Origin: Volvariella volvacea V23
Lineage: Eukaryota > Basidiomycota > Agaricomycetes > Agaricales > Pluteaceae
DNA: 64,000 bases
Direction of reading: 5' to 3'
Assembly (NCBI GenBank): GCA_000349905.1
Contig: KB722751.1
Span: 549,512-613,511, forward strand
The notes below the pieces were generated by a model. It searched no databases. It was not told where the DNA came from and worked only from the letters and a program-made list of their open reading frames with translations. Positions 1 through 10,866 of this stretch are shown here, piece by piece (within the stretch, counting starts at the first letter, position 1; every line of letters starts with the position of its first letter). The position numbers were made by a program, and so were the translations under genes.

Positions 1-1
1 A

Positions 2-1387
2 CTCCAGCGCTTTCAGCTTTTGCCGGCGTACGATAAATACGTCCGCCCATTCGCCGCCCCCGCTGAAACTGGGCTTGATCAAGGGCTTGCCTCGACGCAA
101 ACCGCGCACTATTCAGTTGCAATGGACAAGGGAAAGGGGAAAGAGGTCGCTTCGGGTGGATTGGGTGGTACGCAAGGAGTAGGGGTTGCTGGAGTCGGTG
201 AAGGTGAGGACGATGAAGGACCTCAGGCTGGAAAAGGCGACAAGAAGAGGAAGAACAATTACAAGCACTTGATCAAGGGTATACCAGGTGTGCTTGATTG
301 ACTTTACCGTGATTATGTCCTTTTATCGCTGGATTCCCCACAGGAAAGCACTCGGTGAAGAAGGATGAATATTTCACGACACTGATATTGGTTCCCCCAA
401 AGCAAACGGTACGGATAGTACCGTTTGACGCAAGGACGCAACGAGATGCTTTCACAGTGAGCGTGGAGGGACTCAAAAACGTATGTCTACTAGCTCTACC
501 CCTTCGTCTCTTATCCGCTCATCCTATGGACTTTACTGATCGTGCCCTACAAAATTACAGTGGAATGCCAGCAATCTGATCCTCGAATCGGCACAGGCAC
601 GAGAGGATCGCAAACAGCGGGTTCGTCTGAGTTTATTTCGATTCCAACATACCCTAACTATAGTGTTTTATTCACAGAAAGAGGCCAAGCGCCTTGCGAA
701 GGCGCAGGCTGCCGGCGGTGGAATGCCCGTCCCCGGTGCACCTGTAGCATCACCTCAAGTGCCCATACAAGCCCCAATACCAACTTCTGTCTCTGCACCT
801 TCTGTCTTGAATCGCCCTGCTGCAGGTACCCCTCAACCCAATACGTCAACCGCCACGAAGCCGGCATCGTCGGCTCCTCGATCGGGGCAGGCAGTCCCCC
901 GACCGGGTTCAGCGGTTCAACGACCAGGTTCAGCCCGACCAGGTTCAGCTTTATCAGGCCGGCCAGCCACAAGTACGCCTAAGCCCACTGTCGCTGCCTC
1001 AAATGTGGCACCATCAATACGAAACACCACCCCAGCTAATGGGCAGGCCCCATCCTCAACTCCACAAAGGGGTACAAAACGAGAGAGGGAGGACAGCGCA
1101 GCGGCACTGGGGGCAAATGTCAATGGGCCTCCCGTTGTGAACGGGTATACAAATGGGAATGCTGTTCCACATCATGGCACGGACGGGGCAACATCTCCTA
1201 TCGTGAATGTACGGGCGGGTGTTCCCGGTGTCCGACCGAGACCCGTCAAGAAGCAACGGGTGGTGAGCCTTGATTCTAATTTCCCGACAACCCCGTCTTG
1301 ACCTATTGGTTCCTACAGGACATGCATGGACAAGCACGAGATATGGCTGCTCCCATCCAACAGCAACCAACCCCCCAAGGGGTTTAG
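2..1387 (+). CDS. MED19: Mediator complex subunit 19 (Rox3-type), 5' end outside window
   Basis: Nuclear subunit of the Mediator head/hook that links activators to RNA polymerase II. The gene enters from the left edge, already in frame at base 2, so the true start is missing. My exons are 2-287, 344-480, 561-620, 678-1262 and 1319-1387, joined by GT..AG introns of 56-80 nt. The diagnostic fungal core is the block LLPAYDKYVRPF, then NNYKHLIKGIPGKHSVKKDE, then a VPPKQ..IVPFDARTQRDAF..SVEGLKNWNAS stretch and a basic ARE-DRKQRKEAKRLAK helix. A long low-complexity Pro/Ser/Ala tail follows, with small RPGSA repeats. The fifth exon restores the short conserved tail ending QQQPTPQGV; without splicing the frame would stop at 1301 with an unrelated end. 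Assignment is from recognised family blocks; confidence is high for the family and moderate for the last exon. Confidence 0.88.
886..955 (+). repeat. Short imperfect tandem repeat coding for RPGSA units
   Basis: Three to four degenerate copies of a 12-18 bp unit containing AGGTTCAGC or GGGTTCAGC lie inside the MED19 tail and encode a run of Arg-Pro-Gly-Ser-Ala motifs. It is a low-complexity coding repeat, probably length-variable between strains. Confidence 0.6.
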
Positions 1388-2685
1388 GGTGCATGGTGTC
1401 AACAGATCGGATCTCTTCAATATTTAAATTATTTTTCCTGCTTAGACAGCCATCAATTATACTGGCCTGCTGCGAAGGAATTCATATACACGCCCCTTGC
1501 TTCACTCCTTAGTACCAACACGCCTGGTTTCCCCAGAAACAGTACGGTTCATATTGGCCTCGGGTTATAGCCGCGGATCTCCGTACCGGCCGATTGTCTC
1601 CCGCCTTCTGTGGAAGTGATAGGTGCACTGGTAGCAGACTTCTGTCCATCAAGCATCAAGTATCGCTGACCGCTCACCATCTACGTCGCGCAAATACAAG
1701 ATATCCTTCTATCAAAGTCAAAGGAAGAAAATATACAAACGTTTCCTCGTCCCGTTCTGCTCCACCCTTCTCTTGCTTATTGCTAGTAACCCCTCCCCCT
1801 CGACATCGACATCCTTCGCGTATGTTGCCCCACACCAACCCGACCCCATTCAACCCCGCACTTATACGCCCCGCACCAAAAGCCTTACGTCTAGAGAGGT
1901 TGTTTCTTTGTTGACCCTCACAAATCGAGTGCTATCGGACATCGCACAATCCCAAAGAATTGCATGCATACCTCGTACGTACATGATAATGACAACTGTT
2001 AATGTTACCTGCTTAACGCATCCCCACCTATCGCGTTCACACCTTCTTTCGTTCCTGCAATGTCCCTATTCCTACACAGCACCTCATTCATTGTTCTCTC
2101 TACTTCAGCATATACCTGCTAGTTGTCTGTTATACTTTCACCCTGCATCTCACCCTCCTTCCCCGTTAAACTTCACCTGCTACATGAGGCTGATGCCTAT
2201 TCGTGATAAAGAGCAGTGTTTGATTTCGGTTTGGATTTCCGGTGTTGGCTTGTCATGAAGAGTTCCCACAAGCTTTAAGTTTTTTCTGTTTTTACGAGAT
2301 ATTTACTCTTTCCCTGTCACTATGAAGAAAAGAAAAATACAAATGGCATTTCATACAGTTTCCCCTTGTCTCGCGGTGTCCCGTAAGCTGAGCGACTATA
2401 ACAACATTCGTTTGGTATTTGAATTTTTTAAATTATGGAGAAAATAAGGATATAGTAAGGCATAGGAAGCTGATAGATGGGTATGATACGGAGCATGGTG
2501 GATCGAAAGCTAGTAGACAGTCGTTACATTCTGGGACATGAAGTCATAATCAAGAAATCATCTCAAGAAACGTAAAGGAGATCGTAACCTATCCTGGAGG
2601 TACAAGAGATGGAGCACGACGGGGGAGACGTGACAAGAAGAATCGAGATACAGGCAGATAATGAGGTTGTTATAAGTGAAAGAGA
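1388..2685. other. Intergenic, convergent 3' regions
   Basis: Between the stops of MED19 (+) and the IMD protein (-). It is pyrimidine-rich at first and AT-rich near 2400-2440. The open frames here have no recognisable blocks or splice partners, so I see only 3' untranslated or spacer DNA. Confidence 0.6.
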
Positions 2686-5600
2686 TCATCGTCGCAAACC
2701 AAGATTCGTCACGCTACGGTTGTTGTTCGGGACATAACTGTTGGAACTATCGTAACTTCTTCTCGGGAGTTCTTGACCATATCGACCATCTTCTCGAGTG
2801 CCAGGTCCACTACCAACACTCAGCCCTCCCGCGCTACTGTTGCTCCCACTCAATATACCACTGCCAATCCCGCTTCCTAGCGCATATGCGCCCCCATGAC
2901 TTCCCCCAACATTCAACCCGTTCTTCAAAGCAGTCAAGCTGACGTTCTTCTTCCCGTCCATGGCGAAGAGGACCTTACTAGAAATACCAACATTGCTGAT
3001 GCCTTTGTCCTTCTTATCCCCCGAGCCCGAGGTCAGAGAACCAGAAAATCCGACTACTGGCATGCTTAATCTCCTCATCCAACCACCTTTGGACGGCTTC
3101 TCTGGGCGAAGGGTTACCATTGGCTTATCCATCCCATTGAAGTTATAAGAGGTTGGCGATGTAGATGGACCCGGTGAGGATATCGATGCACGATACCGAG
3201 CCAATGAACAAGCCTCACATGCACAGGATGCATGATGAGGTTGTTGGCCTTGTGCATGAGATTGAGAAAGTGAGGAATTGGAGTGTGCGTGTGAGAGGCC
3301 AGGGAAGGGTCGAGGTGAGTTCGATCGATAGGGTGATGGTGGACGTTGGTGTGGTGTACGATGTTGCGAAGTGGTTGGAGAGCGCTGGGGTTGAGAAAAC
3401 TGTGGTGGACCTGAGCTGGAAGGTGAAGGTGGGACGAGGTGTGGGTTGGCATTCGATCCGTAAGAATACTGAGAGTGGTGGGATGGTCGAATGGAAACGG
3501 GAGAGACTGAATGCCCAGAATCTTGTGGCATTTGAGGCAGTCGTCTTTCGCCGTGAGTACGATTCTGAGTGGGTTCAGCGTGTTGCTGCTGCTCTCGGGT
3601 ACTGTTTAATTTGGCTCGTTCGCGCTCTAGCTCTTTTGCCTGTCTAGTGATCTCCTCCTCGCGTGTTTTGAGCTCCCGATCGCGTTCCTTCCACTCAAAT
3701 TCTGCCTGCTGCCTACGGCGCCTAAACGACTCATCCTCTGGTGTGGGTGTTATACTTGAAACGGACAATGAACCCTGTTTATGTTGGGTATGCTCCGACT
3801 GTCGGGTTGATAAGTGACGTGAAACGGATGGGGTCGACTTCAGCCGTGGTGACCCAGGAGCATCTACCGATTCATAACGACTCGCGAGATCCGTCACACT
3901 CAGGGGTAACTTGGGGACATTCTTCGGAGGCGGAGACGCAGTTCTCGACTAGGCAGTTAGGCAGTCGCAAATTGGTTGAGTCAATGTCCTTAACAAAACC
4001 GAGATGATAGCGACTTACAACATTCGAATATTTGTTGCGTAGTTGGGCAACCACACTGTTGGTACTTCCCCCTGTATCCGTCCGCTCTACGGCCTTTGTC
4101 TTCGGGTCATCGGTGACTTTATCCTGACTGCCTCCTGTCTTTGTGCTCGTGTTACCGTTAACTTGCTCCTCTTGAGGTTTAGAGGTGGCTGCTGACGGAG
4201 TTGGAGGGAGTGGGGGTCGTGACGGTTGTGGTGGGGTTACTTGATCACTTGTTGGGGGAGGAAGGACAGCGGTATCTTCGGATTTGGTTGTTGGTTGCTC
4301 ATCACTCTTCTCAACACCCGTCTTTTGCTCAGTTGTTGGAGGCAATGTATCTGCACGTTTGCTATCCACCGGATGCGGCTCTGCTGGTTTGGTTTCAATC
4401 GTTCGCGACGACTGCGGAGAATCACTAGGTCCTTGTGGTAAAGGAGAGTCTGTAAGCCTTGCGCCATCCGTAAATGCCTGGGTTATGGATGCAATTGACT
4501 GGTGGGATTGCGATTTCTCGGGTATTCTGGGGTTAGAGGGTGGCAACGGGTAATGATTGGGCGGTGCAGGGAACGCTGATAAAGTTCTAACGGAGTCCGT
4601 GAAATTCTCGGAGAGAGGGCGAGGATAATCAACAGAATGACGGTCTGAGGAAGGTGTCGGTGCGCGGCTCTGCAAGGGGCTATGTGCTTGTAGATATGCT
4701 GTCCCTTGCCCTGGATGGAGGCCTCTGTCTAGCTGCGTGTTTGTTCGTGACTGTTGAACCTGTCGCGGTAGGTCCACCTGCTAATGACGGAATTCATCAA
4801 AAGTAAAGTAATATGAAAAAGTGATATGACCCTACCTCTGAATGTAGATTCTGATCTGGGTCGGGGAGACCTTGGGGTAGTGTCCCTATCCAACCACCCT
4901 CACATAATGCCCGACATTCACCCAACTGGCCTACGGAGGGTGAAAAGCGTCGAACGCCTTCACAAACCCTAACCCATTCCGCATCAGCCAGTCTGGACAG
5001 ACATCCAGCAAGGTGGTAAGTAGTTGTTGTATGCCGCTCAGTAACGGCAACGGCATGATTGCTGTCCAGACAGGGGGTAAGATGACCACTCTACAGCGGA
5101 AAGTATGCTAACGCACTATTTCTCCTGAGTAATCTCTGGCCCTAATGTTGTAAGTAGACCAACATATCGTGCGTGTTCCTCTTGAGCCTCCCGGGGGTTC
5201 TTCTTAGCCTTCTTCTCGTATGCCTGACCTTACATGACGGGTTCGGACCGAGCGATATAGGTTATGCGTAGCATGTACATACCAGCTTGCTTGATCTTGG
5301 CGTCTGCATTTGCAATCTTCTCGTTGTGGGCCTTTTCCTCTTTCTACATAATCAGGACGTGTTTAACAGGGCTATCCAGAACCGGGACAGAGTTAAACTA
5401 TGGACGAACCGCAAGCTTTTTGAACCACTTCTTTACTTCTGTGCTAATGAAGTCATACTCCTTGTCGGCAAGCTTGGAGAACTTGGAATTGATGTCTGCC
5501 AGAGCTTCGAATATGGTAGCACTTGCATTGAACGCATTCGCTGATAACATAGCATCACGACTATACCGACACGCAAACGTGGGCCCTACCTGGAACCTCG

Positions 5601-5977
5601 GTCATAGCCTTCAATCCTGCTGCTTCCTTCATTGCCTTGGCGAGTTTCTTCTCCAATGTAGCAAGCGTTCCCGAGACTTCACAATAATCATTAAGGACGT
5701 TAACGAGGGTTTCCATAGATTTGCATGACTTGTGGATATCGGAGCGCTCAGCCAGCGGCACTGAGGACGCCATGGCCAGAGCCCGGGAGATGAAAACGCG
5801 GTGCAAAGGGAAACAGATGCTCTTGGATGGACGGTTCTGGTGTCAATAGGGAAGAAGGTCGCAATGAAGCCGAACATGGAGATGGATTCCCACGGCTGGC
5901 AATCCGTGACTTGGACCCTCGGCGACTCGAAAGGAAAGTGTCCTCGGCGGCTGCTCGCTGGATGTCGCGGAGGCCAT
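2686..5977 (-). CDS. IMD/BAR-domain protein with long disordered C-terminal half
   Basis: Probable peripheral membrane protein that binds and curves phospholipid membranes through an antiparallel helical IMD/BAR-like domain (Ivy1-like group in fungi). My exons, in minus order, are 5977-5894, 5836-5590, 5540-5410, 5343-5283, 5228-5117, 5061-4836, 4780-4019 and 3948-2686, giving 961 aa with all junctions in frame. The N-terminal third is Lys/Glu-rich helix, with blocks such as AERSDIHKSCKSMETL, KKWFKKLAKEEKAHNEK and RLADAEWVRVCEGVRRF, the conserved end of this domain in Agaricomycetes. The rest is Pro/Ser/Thr-rich, with a short coiled coil (RRRRQQAEFEWKERDREL) and a basic patch RPEKPSKGGWMRRLSMP near the C terminus. 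The first exon (28 codons) is the least certain part. It shares a 290-bp divergent promoter with the MFS gene. Confidence 0.78.
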
Positions 5978-6267
5978 GACGCGATGCGGCGCTGCATCCG
6001 CGTGTAGATGGGCGGTGCAGCCCATCGTAATCGTCTCCCATGATCCAGAGCCGTGTGCTCATGCCGCCCAACACATGGCTTTATCAGATAACTTACGGTA
6101 TCTAATCAGATAATTTAACCACGATCATGTGACGTAGTGCTATACATTTACCTGCCTCTGCGTCCGAGGCTGTCATTCCCAGTCCTCTTGTTCCCGCACT
6201 CGGCTCGTGCCAGAGCCTATGTCAGCTCCTTCAAACCCCTTATCTACCACTGCCTTTTGCTTCTGAA

Positions 6268-8496
6268 ATGCCGGCCATGCACGCCCAACCTCAACAGTAC
6301 GAAGAGGACGACTCCCTACTAGCCCCCGAGAACAATGCCCGTCGAAGACGTCAACGGAATAAATTCGACCGCTTAAGGATTGGAAACTGGGCTGCTCATC
6401 CGTTTTGGCAAGTGTATGCCCCGGACTTTTTATCCTCACATGCTGATGGGCGTATGGCTCAATCAGGCTTATCCCTGTGGTCCTCGTCTTTTCGATGTCC
6501 GTGAGTCATTTCTGGCCCGCGAGGTAGGCACCCAGCTTACTGATGCTATTCAGAGGGGAATTACCATGGCGCCGAGAGTGGAGGTTTATAATGATATAGC
6601 TTGTCGAGTTCTGGTCACTGCTTCGTCCCGGCGTGCCTCAGCGGAGATTCTCGCCGATTGTTCCAGTTCTGAAGTCCAGGGTCGAGCTGCTAAGATACAA
6701 GCATGTGAGTTAATGTGCTAACTACTTTATTTTGGCCGGCGGGAGTATGCTCATTGGCGCTGTAGCCGTCGTTACAATTATGAGCGTCCTAAGTGCTATC
6801 GCTACTGGTCCATGGAGTCGGCTGGGCGACGCTCAAGGTCGAAAGCTGATTTTGTCACTCGCATTGTTTGGCGCTCTAGCGATGTCGGCAGTTCCTCATT
6901 TATGCTAAAATACTGCTCACATGCTCATCAGGGACATCGCTTTTATTCTGGCTGCCCAGCCTGATACCGCTCTCGGACGACATGGCGAGCAGGTGATCCT
7001 TCTCGGGCCAATTATAGATGGATTTGTTGGAGGTCTTTCAACCTTTAATGGGGTAGTACACGCGTATGTCCCCAGGACATGAACGATTCACCAGCTAAAA
7101 CTCCTTATAGATATACCGCCGATTGCACGAGGCATGGATCTCGGTATGTGGCGTTTATGTGCGCAATATTGTCATCCCTAATTAGTTTTCAGGTCCCGCA
7201 TCTTTTCCACCATCCAAGGAATAGTCTTCGTTGGACTTGCAGTGGGTCCCTGGGTAGGTTACTAACGAGTCTTACCTACTCGTCTTTAGTTCATCCTCCT
7301 GCCAGATTAGCGGCTTAGTACTCCCCTCCGATCACGAAATTACATCCCCCTTCTATCTAAGTGCAGCATTCCTGACGGCGACATTCCTTTTCATCGTATT
7401 CATGTGTCCAGAGTCCAGATTTCCACCTGAATCGCTGCAGCAGGAGACGCAATCAAACAACTATGGCTCCACATTCGTTTCCCTCGTCAAAGAGTATATT
7501 CTGAGGTTTTTTAAAGCCCTATTGTCTCCGATCGTGATGTTTGCTCCTCGACCAGTCTATGGCCATCCATCGAAGCGAAACTGGAACCTGACCTTTCTTG
7601 GTTTCGGATTGCTCATATACTTGATTTCTACGGTGGGCACAGTTATGGTCAACCACTCGACTATTCTGACATATGCACCAGGGGGTCTACGCCAACAAGT
7701 ACCTATATGCTAAGTTCATATACGAATGGACGACAGAACAGGTGAGAGGAAAGCAACACAAGTTTCATGATAGTACTCAGGGTGTCATAGCTGGGTTATT
7801 ACATGTCCCTATTGTGGATCACACGAGCCTTGAACCTTCTGGTTGTCCTTCCACGTAGGTCATGGAGTTACTTACTGGCGCATTCGCTAATATCGTCTTC
7901 AGTCCTTATCTCTTACTTTAAGCCAAAACAGAAAGCAACCCCTGGCGAAGCACCTTCTCGAGAAGATATCGAGGCAGAGTTACGCTTTGACAGTTACTTA
8001 GCGAGGTGTTCTTTAGCCGTTGACGGATTCGCCGACTTCATGGTTGCAATGACGCCTACGACGTCCGAAATTACCTTTATAGGGTTTTCGTGCCTTTCCT
8101 CGTTTACGTCTGGAGGCAACCCCTCTCTTCATTCTTTGGGCGCTGTCTGTCTACATGCCTGTGGGTATAGCTCAGACGTCGGAACGTTATTTGGAGCGAT
8201 GGCAGTTCTGTCCGCCATTGCTCATATCATTTCGGTGAGTAATCCCTTGACATTGGTCAGCCTATTGTTCTAATACACGTTAGCCTTCATTATATGCATT
8301 GACATATAGTGCTACAGTTGGCACATACCCGCAAGCTATCTTCCTCCTTGCGTCTGCTCTTCTAACCATTTCCATCCTATCGGTATCTGCTATAAATTCC
8401 AAAGCCGGCCCATCAGTTCTACCTGATGCGCCCACGACTGACGACGAAACACAGAGCCTATTATCAGAGTCCTCAACGCCAGAGAGAGAGGTCTGA
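6268..8496 (+). CDS. Major facilitator superfamily transporter (DHA1-like)
   Basis: Plasma- or vacuolar-membrane secondary transporter; the substrate cannot be told from sequence. Twelve exons (6268-6413, 6467-6500, 6554-6704, 6766-6883, 6932-7063, 7111-7143, 7193-7253, 7306-7632, 7682-7741, 7791-7854, 7903-8234, 8284-8496) give exactly 556 aa with introns of 47-61 nt. The protein starts with a charged cytosolic tail, then SRGITMAPRVEVYNDIACR, a loop, and the MFS signature region WSRLGDAQGRK after the second helix. The HAYTADCTRHGSR block and the GWIS-like WISGLVL helix follow, then a second six-helix half including YFKPK and a C-terminal acidic/Ser tail. The family resembles fungal drug:H+ antiporters rather than sugar porters. 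The donor after exon 4 (GTCGGC) is unusual but gives the conserved join ALAMDIAFILAA. Confidence 0.85.
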
Positions 8497-8827
8497 ATGC
8501 GGCTATCTTCTATGATTGAATAACATCAAACTCTAGTAAGACTTATATTTCTTTTGCATTTGGAATTTGTATTATGTACATATCTTGTCTTGTTTTCAAG
8601 TTGGTGTCGTATTGCTTTCTGTTCATGTCCATACATTGTAATGATTTTACGCCTCATGATTGAAATATCTATGATACCCATGGTTATAGCAGATGCTCCT
8701 TTCTTGGAGACTTGGAGTGCCTAAATGATCGGCATAGACCACGTGAGGTTGTGTCCCCAAACAAACAGGTGAAGACCGTCAACCCCGTTCAATACACGGT
8801 CACCTGTTCCTTCCCCCATCTATCATC
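8497..8827. other. Intergenic, MFS 3' region and BUD13 promoter
   Basis: Tandem same-strand spacer. The first half is T-rich and looks like a 3' untranslated region; the part before 8828 is CT-rich, as is usual upstream of fungal housekeeping genes. No other feature seen. Confidence 0.5.
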
Positions 8828-9936
8828 ATGTCGTCGAATCTGAAGGCATATTTAGCGGAGAAATACATGTCCGGACCGAAGGCGGACGCCATACTAGCCA
8901 AAGTAGGGGGTCAAAAGAAGAAAAAACGGAAGACTGAGAAAACCCCTACAGCGCCAGTTGCCGAGACCAAATCTATGGTCGTAGACGATGACAGTGGCTG
9001 GGGAGATGAAAGTAAGGATGCAGAAGATGATATAGCAGAGGCGGTTGTTGAGAAGGATAGAGGGTTTAAGAAACGGAAAGTGGCGCCTGGGGAAGAAGGA
9101 AATGCGGGATGGATAACAGTGCAAGAAGGGATTCTGGATGAAATCAAGAGAGAACAGGCAGAGAGGGAAAGGACTCCACCGCCTACTGTGGATGAACAAC
9201 CTATGATTGTGGATGCTACTGGAGGTGCTGTGACGTTCTCCGGAGGCTTGGTCACGGCAAAAGATTTGAAGAGGGTGATGCCCCAGAGTGGGGCTAGTGA
9301 GTTGGAGGAGGCTAATAAAGCAACAGCAGAAGAGGTTGCTCGTGCACAAGAGACGGTGTACCGTGATACTAGCGGCCGGAAGATTGATACTAAGGCTGCC
9401 AAGGCGGAAGCCGCGCGACTGAAAAGAGAGCGGGAGGAGAAGGAGGCGAAGAAGATGGAGTGGGGAAAAGGGTTGATTCAGAAAGAGGAAGAGGAGAAAA
9501 GACGACAGGAATTGGAGAAGCAGAAGGATATGCCATTCGCGAGGAGAGCGGATGATAAAGAGATGAATGAAGAGTTGAAGGCGAAGGAACTGTGGAATGA
9601 TCCCGCCGCTGCGTTCTTGACGGTATGTTCACTCGCCATCACTGAATAAGTCAAGATTTAATCTCATCTCTGCTTTCTGAAAATAGAAAAAGAAGTCGAA
9701 GGGACCAAGACGACCGGAGTATACGGGGCCACCACCACCTCCAAATCGGTTTGGAATTAAACCTGGATATCGGTGGGATGGTGTCGGTACGCCCCACATT
9801 GTCAATTTCTTTCTACATTGCTTATTTTAACACCACAGACCGGAGCAACGGCTTTGAAAGGAAACTATTTCAGAGCCTCAATGAGAGGAAACGCAAGACG
9901 AATGAGAGTTATCAGTGGAGTGTTGACGACATGTAA
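8828..9936 (+). CDS. BUD13: Pre-mRNA-splicing factor BUD13/CWC26
   Basis: Subunit of the RES complex of the activated spliceosome, acting in the nucleus on retention and splicing of pre-mRNA. Three exons, 8828-9622, 9687-9786 and 9839-9936, give 330 aa. The start [16 protein letters not shown] is the typical N terminus. The middle is a charged Lys/Glu-rich region with [10 protein letters not shown], and the C terminus carries the family hallmark [20 protein letters not shown] followed by FE-KLFQSLN and YQWSVDDM at the very end. The size is at the small end of fungal homologues, and all conserved blocks are present. Confidence 0.93.
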
Positions 9937-10866
9937 CCTCAGCGGGGTAATAGGAACTATATTTAATTTTATCAGGGCACCCGTATGTCGTTTCTTACGC
10001 TATGATCGTTGCCAACTTCTTTTCATGCTCGTGACAATGCCGGTTCGTCCCTTATTTTAGGAACGTGTAGGTTATAGAGTGGCAATATGCCCGCATAAGC
10101 GGCACAAGGGAAGAATACCTCGAACGCGTTCTTTGAACCAGAGCCGGACGAGTTGGAGAAACCCACTTCGAATCTCGGCCAGTGTCATTCCGACGAACAT
10201 TCGTTCATTTTGGTGCCTTACTCCACAAATGCCCTACCCAGAATCTTCAACTACTGCTATCTGTAGCTTATAGATATTCCGCCCACCATGCCCAGTGTTG
10301 CTTATGAGTGCGTTATTCGTTCCTTACAATGTGCCTTTATTTGTCTGTACTCTGGGACGGTGTTTGTTTGCTATTTTTGAGATGCACGTTTGTATTCACC
10401 AACCTTATGCTCTTGGCATTAAGTCACTGACTGACTTCCCTTGCTTCTGATTCTTGTAGTGTGACCCACCAACGGGGCCAGTAATTGGCTGGTTGGATGG
10501 GTTCTTTTTGATAGAACCATACGGTCATGCTCTATTGCATGCTTAACGGTCTCTCACCCATACAAACGTGCACACAAGGGCACCATATGCTGCCCCTGCC
10601 AATACTCGACACCTTCATCCATAGTTCCTTGCAACAACGCGTGCGCAAGGCGTAAGAAATATTTTGCAAATTTCGGGACAGATTATTTTGGGCTTCGCTG
10701 TCAGGATGCGATATTGCGAGGTTCAGATAAAAGTCGGGGAGTTATTCGGGTCGTTTTTCAGCCCTCCCGACTCACCCCTCACCACTCGAGTACAGCTCAT
10801 CACTAGTCGAGCGTCCTTGACTTCGCTACCCTCTGCTCTATCACTTGACTTTGTGCGGCAGTGGCA
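9937..10866. other. Intergenic spacer before alkaline phosphatase gene
   Basis: About 0.9 kb with only short open frames that match nothing I recognise. It probably contains the BUD13 3' region and the promoter of the phosphatase gene. I could not identify a PHO4-type CACGTG box close to the start. Confidence 0.5.

Noticed and set aside
1773..2258. Plus-strand frame of 161 codons after MED19
   Set aside because: Pyrimidine-rich 3' region gives Ser/Pro/His-rich translation with no conserved block or splice signals.
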